A program made the translations under genes and the position numbers. The notes under the pieces are model-generated. The model saw nothing but the letters and a program-made list of their open reading frames with translations, was not told the origin of the DNA and did not search any database. A stretch of DNA of 64,000 nucleotides from Rosellinia necatrix (Eukaryota > Ascomycota > Sordariomycetes > Xylariales > Xylariaceae): contig JAGYVD010000003.1 in NCBI GenBank assembly GCA_021209875.1, positions 62,001 to 126,000 of the forward strand. Reading direction: 5' to 3'. Each line of letters opens with the position of its first letter. The first letter of the stretch is position 1. Below are positions 59,484 through 64,000 of the stretch, one piece after another.

Positions 59484-62400
59484 ATGATGACAGGGCATTC
59501 GTTGATAGGGCGGTTTATTCTGAGATACCCGACGTTACTAGAAATATATTGTTATTGACGAGATAGACCGTCGTAGATTGCGGACACGGGACTAACTTCC
59601 ATGCCCTCATTTTGCTTAACACGGCCTGATAAATTTTGGTTTCAGCTTACATGAACACATAGGATCCCTTCCCGTCGATATAAGAGGCACGAGAAATAGC
59701 CCTAAACCTTATGACTCTAATGCCAACTAGGAAGCTGTTAAATGATGGTCAAATCGCCATGCAAGCTTGCCTAGGTAGTTCCCTCCAGACCCATAGGGGT
59801 TGCAATTCCCAGAATTTTGATTTGAATAACTGCATGGAATGCATTTGTTACAAATAAAGAGAGGAATATCGACCCATTGTGTCATTTATCTCTCATTTGA
59901 ATCTCACCCAGTTATCCTAACCTCTGCACTGGCGGAAAGTAGCCAGACAATCCCAGGGTGGTTAAACGGTCATAAATCCGTACAAGGTGATCGTGGGATA
60001 CCCCGAACCCATCGACTGAGCCCTCCGTAGGCTGTCTCCATGATGAGTTGATAAAAGTGCCAATAGTGTACGATAAGGAACGAGAGAGGATTCCAAAAAT
60101 TAACTCGTCCATTGTTGACATGTACTTTTAATACGACGGGCCCTTTCATTCCTCGGTCGTCTATTTTCGCACTCAATCCACGTCAAGCCCTTCTAGCGGA
60201 GGACCACCACACTTTATCGTAGTATTAGTGATCAAATTCGCAGAGAAAATAAGTGTGAAAAAATCCTCCCCAAGACGTTAAATTTTTCATACGCAGTAGT
60301 TCGTCCATGTGCTGCTTTTCAGACCATAGCAACCATACTCTTCAGGATAATATCGTTTCTTGTTGATGTTCCTTCGCAAGATTTATACATTTATGAAGTC
60401 TTTGTGTCGCAATTGTGGGAACTGGGGAGTCAACCAATATTGGAGGGATGAATGGAGGGAAGCTGTGTTTGACGCCAACAATATAAACGGTAATATTCTC
60501 AAAATGATTTACCCAGCCAAATTAGCCCCTTTATACCCGCCTAGCTACGGCTCCTATCACAATAGCTGCCCCATTCCGGTATGAAGACGGGCCAAGGACC
60601 ATCGTACTGAATAACATGGGCGAGGCAGAGCATGAAATCTATGATCATCCGTGTATGGCAGATGGGCAGCGAAGACTAGGCGAATTGGTGTGCTATGCAT
60701 CCTGTGATTTGGGAGGTAGATCAATGTCGTCATGCAGTTGCTTCTGTAAAAGCCTATAGACCGCTAGACTGTAGGGGAGCCTTTACATACGGAGGCATAT
60801 ACCGGCGAGGGAGAAGGCGCCGAGCGTGGTGGACCGGGCCGGGGGGTTTTCTAGCTCATGATGGGGAGGAGGTTGAGGTAACGGGATTAGCTATATCTGG
60901 TAACCAGCATCACATAGGTGTGTATCAAAATGGCCGCCCTACGCAGCCTTGGCCTGTTCGAAAATATTCAATAATCTCATCGTACGTCGAGCAGAGGCAG
61001 CCTTGTGATCTTCGTAGCCAAATGTCGTTGCTTTAACGGCGTCTCTCTGTCTTTAAACTTAGAGAAACCGGTCTTCCCCCAACCTAGGGCTTCGTTATTT
61101 CCCGACAAACTAGCTGGCCATTTACTTCAATACAGCTATCTTCTTACCTGCTTAGATAGGCGGATAGGCGGGCAAATCGTAAGTATAGATTTGGTACGGT
61201 GTATGCAGTTCGGAGGTAAGTTACGGAGGTTGGCACTAGCGAACTGCCTTCATCGGTGGAAAGGGGGTGTGAGTGGAAAGTGAGAATACCATAGGGTAAC
61301 TATGGGATATTAAATTCTACCGTCACAAATGCCATGCAAGTCATGCATAAATCAAGAATGTGACAACAAAGGGGTAAGTAAGCTGGGTAGAAGGGATGGG
61401 GGCCTCGAGTCCCAGAACACTAGCTTACCTGTAGGCTGTCCCTCAGACGCCTTCCTGCACTAATATTGCCAAGGCCGGCAGATGAAGGTCGATACACCCA
61501 ATAACCGCAATGCATTTTTAAAAGTGTTACTGGTTATTAGGCATCAAAATGCCAGTAGTCGAGGCAGTTCTGCTACCTTGTAGCAATTTAATCCTATATT
61601 CTTAATATTTTCGATCATTGCATACAAAGATGGGTTTGTGTCGAAGAAGCACCTAACGGGATAACCAATTAAGCCAAATAGATTGTATTAGGGATTTGCA
61701 GGCTCTATGTGGGTAAGCAATTAATGCACACTTAGGTTAGGTAGGTAAGTAGTACCACGTAAGCTGTACCACCAAAAACCAGGGGACAGAGCGAGACAGG
61801 AAAGGTAGGAACGGGCGAAATGCCAATCTCAACTATCACGTAACAAGGACGGATAGAAACCCTGCTGGAGTCTTTGACCCGAGTTCGACGTTGAGAGCGG
61901 AACCAGACGGCTTACAACGATAGCAGGAGATTTTATAAGGTATCGGGGCTGTCCCTCGTCTTGACTGGGGGCACCGAATAGAGCTTCTACTGGGGGCCCA
62001 TGCTGGGGGTTTAGTGCTGCTACGGTATGAGCAGGATGTCCGACGGTTGATGGGAACTACCTAGCGATGGCTCTCGAGGTTATTGCGACATGGGCAAAGC
62101 AACACTCTACCGGAGACGATAATAGAGGAGGTAACCCGGGGGGCCGTCCATGAGTAGCATTTGCAGGAGGTAGGTAAGGTGAGAAGGATGCTGAATGTTG
62201 CAAGGTTGTTTCTGGTCGATGGTGATACCGTGGCCTCACCGCCTTACATGTTTCTCTATTCTTAGGTTAGCGCATGGACTTGGTTATTCCAGCGGCCGAT
62301 GTAGCGGGCTGTGGACATGATCGAGACGGGCAGCAATGAATCATGCATAGGACAGGTCTGCCCTCTCCTGCCATCCCTGGCACATTTTCAATGTGGCGGT

Positions 62401-63289
62401 GCCCACAAAAAAAATCCGTTTGATGGCCCCGTTCTGCCCCCGTCTTGCCCTTTGCTTCTTTGCATCCGGGAATTCAACGGCTGTTGATTCGCTGCTGATT
62501 CGCCCACTGCCCCACTACCCCCCGCCAGAGGGGCCCCCCCAAAGCGCCCACTTTAACAAAGCCCACCACCATCCCGCCAAAATCTGTCTCTCAACTTTTG
62601 CCCCTCCATGGTACTTGCCGTAGTTATGTGAATGTGTACCTATCTACATGTACCGTCGTAGTAAGGCCGAAAGAGCGTCTCATCAACCTGCTGGCCAATC
62701 AATCGGCACATGTCAGATAAGTGACCCGGTCCCTTGAGAGGTTAGTACCGTTGTACCTTATCGGGGACCGCTAGAAAGAAAGAAAAAAAAAAAAAGTGAG
62801 ATAGAAAATTTCTCGAGGCAAAGCCTATTCCCTCCTTATCCACCGCCTGAAAATAAAATCTTGCCCACACCCCTCTGTTCCCTCCCTTCCCACTCTCCCC
62901 TCTCACAACCTTTTTCTTTTCCTAATACCATCTCTCCTGGTTTGGAAGATTGAACTGAGTCTCTTCCGCTCGGGTCACTTGTCTTTCCACACCTTGGGCC
63001 TTGCATCCGCGCGACAAAAGGGCCAAATATAGAGCAGGTTCAGTTTCTGATTCCTCCATCAGCAAACCCAACCTGCGTGGCAGCCATTCGTCGTCTTTCT
63101 AGTGCGAACGCGCTTTAGAGTTCTAGATCTCCGTTTCTCATCGTCAACGGATTTTTTTGCCCACGGCCGGTCGGATAAAACGATTCATTTCGATAGACTC
63201 CTTCTCTAGCTCTCTTTCTCCCACCTACGATACCCGCCTCCGAATTACCACCAGCACCAAGTAACGACCAGAGAAAAAACCAAATCAAC
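59484..63289. other. 3.8-kb region without a clear gene; EF-3 promoter and leader at its right end
   Basis: Two weak frames at 60360-60584 and 60695-61036 may be remnants or chance; I cannot name them. The 62830-63289 stretch is strongly pyrimidine-rich, with repeated ccctcc/ctctcc blocks after a poly-A patch (about 62776-62796). This is usual for highly expressed translation-factor genes in filamentous fungi. Confidence 0.45.
62830..63289 (+). promoter_or_regulatory. Pyrimidine-rich promoter/leader of the elongation factor 3 gene
   Basis: Long CT-rich tracts immediately precede the EF-3 start codon, whose context is caacATGtct (A at -3). Such tracts often mark the core promoter of constitutive genes; assignment is inferred from position and composition. 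Confidence 0.45.
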
Positions 63290-64000
63290 ATGTCTTCCGA
63301 GAACGCCCAATCTGCCAAGGTCCTGGATGACCTGATGGCGAAGCTCAGCATCTCCAAGGATGCTGCTGCTACCAAGGACGCATCTGCCGCGCTCGCCTCC
63401 TTCATTAACGGCCGGGTTGAGGACAATGATGCTCCCACGAAGTAAGCGCCCCTTTAACCATCTCCGAGAGGGGGTTTCACACACAATGTGGCCCTCTATC
63501 CCTGTTCGAACCCATCCGGTTTTCATTACCCCGCCAGTCCTTCCCCCCCCCCTTTCCTTTTGCCAGTAACGGGGAGATATGTATTTGTGGCACTCCGCCT
63601 CAAGCCTCGAATTTAAATTGCTATCATGCTACACAAGTTGTACCACCTACCGCTCCCTCTATCTTGGGGCGGATTTCGGCCAATTAATCACAAGCCTACC
63701 TGCACTGGGGGATCCGGGCACACCGAACAGCCCCGCTAGATGTATTCTGCAATTCGCCCCTAATTTGCTACAACCTGTCAACTAACCACGTTATTGTTTT
63801 ACGCTCGTGCTCTATTATCACATCTATCAATGTATGCAAATTCGCTAACAGACTTCCGCATAGAACCGTAGAGACTTTGAGGAAGCACATCACCAACAAG
63901 AAGGATGCTGGTCTTCGGGAAAAGGCTGCCAACGCCATCCTGGCTATTGCTCAGCACTCCGAGATATCTCCCAATGTCGAGCCCTACCTGATTGTCCTAT
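63290..64000 (+). CDS. TEF3: Elongation factor 3, 5' part (truncated by window end)
   Basis: Exon 1 is 63290-63441 and exon 2 starts at 63864 and runs off the window. The visible 96 or so residues are the start of the HEAT-repeat domain of eEF3, the fungal ABC ATPase that helps release deacylated tRNA from the ribosomal E site. Recognition rests on the N-terminal pattern MSSENAQSAKVLDDLM, the ALASFINGRVEDNDAPTK segment across the intron, and the EISPNVEPYLIVL segment. The two ABC domains lie beyond the window. The intron is 422 nt, with gtaagc and gcatag signals, and splits a Lys codon (phase 2). Long introns near the start are not rare in highly expressed fungal translation genes. Confidence 0.92.

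Noticed and set aside
1..64000. tRNA, 5S rRNA and CRISPR arrays
   Set aside because: I looked for B-box-like ggttcgaa segments with flanking stems and for regularly spaced direct repeats. The few hits (for example the reverse complement of 63503-63512) lacked a supporting cloverleaf, and no spaced repeat array was seen.

Overview
The window looks like nuclear DNA of a filamentous ascomycete (Pezizomycotina, probably Sordariomycetes-like; the class is inferred). The evidence is short GT-AG introns of mostly 45-170 nt, fungus-specific proteins (elongation factor 3, an Erg25-type C-4 methylsterol oxidase, Nca2, a Yvc1-type vacuolar TRP channel, a JEN-type carboxylate permease, an Hst3/4-type sirtuin), wide intergenic spaces with microsatellites, and no bacterial operon structure. 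I rebuilt exon structures by hand from reading-frame continuity, family knowledge and splice signals, so every model is a prediction.

Layout. 1-9021: no recognisable gene, only simple repeats and a palindromic tacctaggta-type motif. 9022-28686 is a housekeeping block: pterin-4a-carbinolamine dehydratase (+), ERG25 (-), NCA2 (+, divergent from ERG25), a secreted RNase T2 with a homopolymer frameshift (-), RNA polymerase III subunit Rpc31 (+), Yvc1-like TRP channel (+), a dienelactone-hydrolase-like/SnoaL-like protein (+) and a JEN carboxylate transporter (-). 28687-32678: gene desert. 32679-35285: macrodomain protein (-) and a small single-pass membrane protein (+).

36190-42221 looks like a small metabolic cluster: an MFS sugar-porter-type transporter (+), an FAD-dependent aromatic-type monooxygenase (-) and a short-chain dehydrogenase (+). 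The last two are divergent from a 565-bp shared promoter. 44605-51627 looks like an accessory pair in the same orientation: a degenerate CorA-like two-helix membrane protein and a large protein kinase fused to a von Willebrand A domain. After another 4.6-kb gene-poor stretch come the Hst3/Hst4-like sirtuin (+), 3.8 kb without a clear gene, and the 5' end of elongation factor 3 (+), cut by the window end.

The points most worth a second look are the kinase-vWA fusion next to the CorA-like gene, the two frame problems (RNase T2 at a G7 run, and the MFS transporter exon 4/5 junction), the transporter-monooxygenase-SDR cluster, the dienelactone-hydrolase-like protein without a visible nucleophile elbow, and the dispersed tacctaggta palindrome confined to non-coding DNA.
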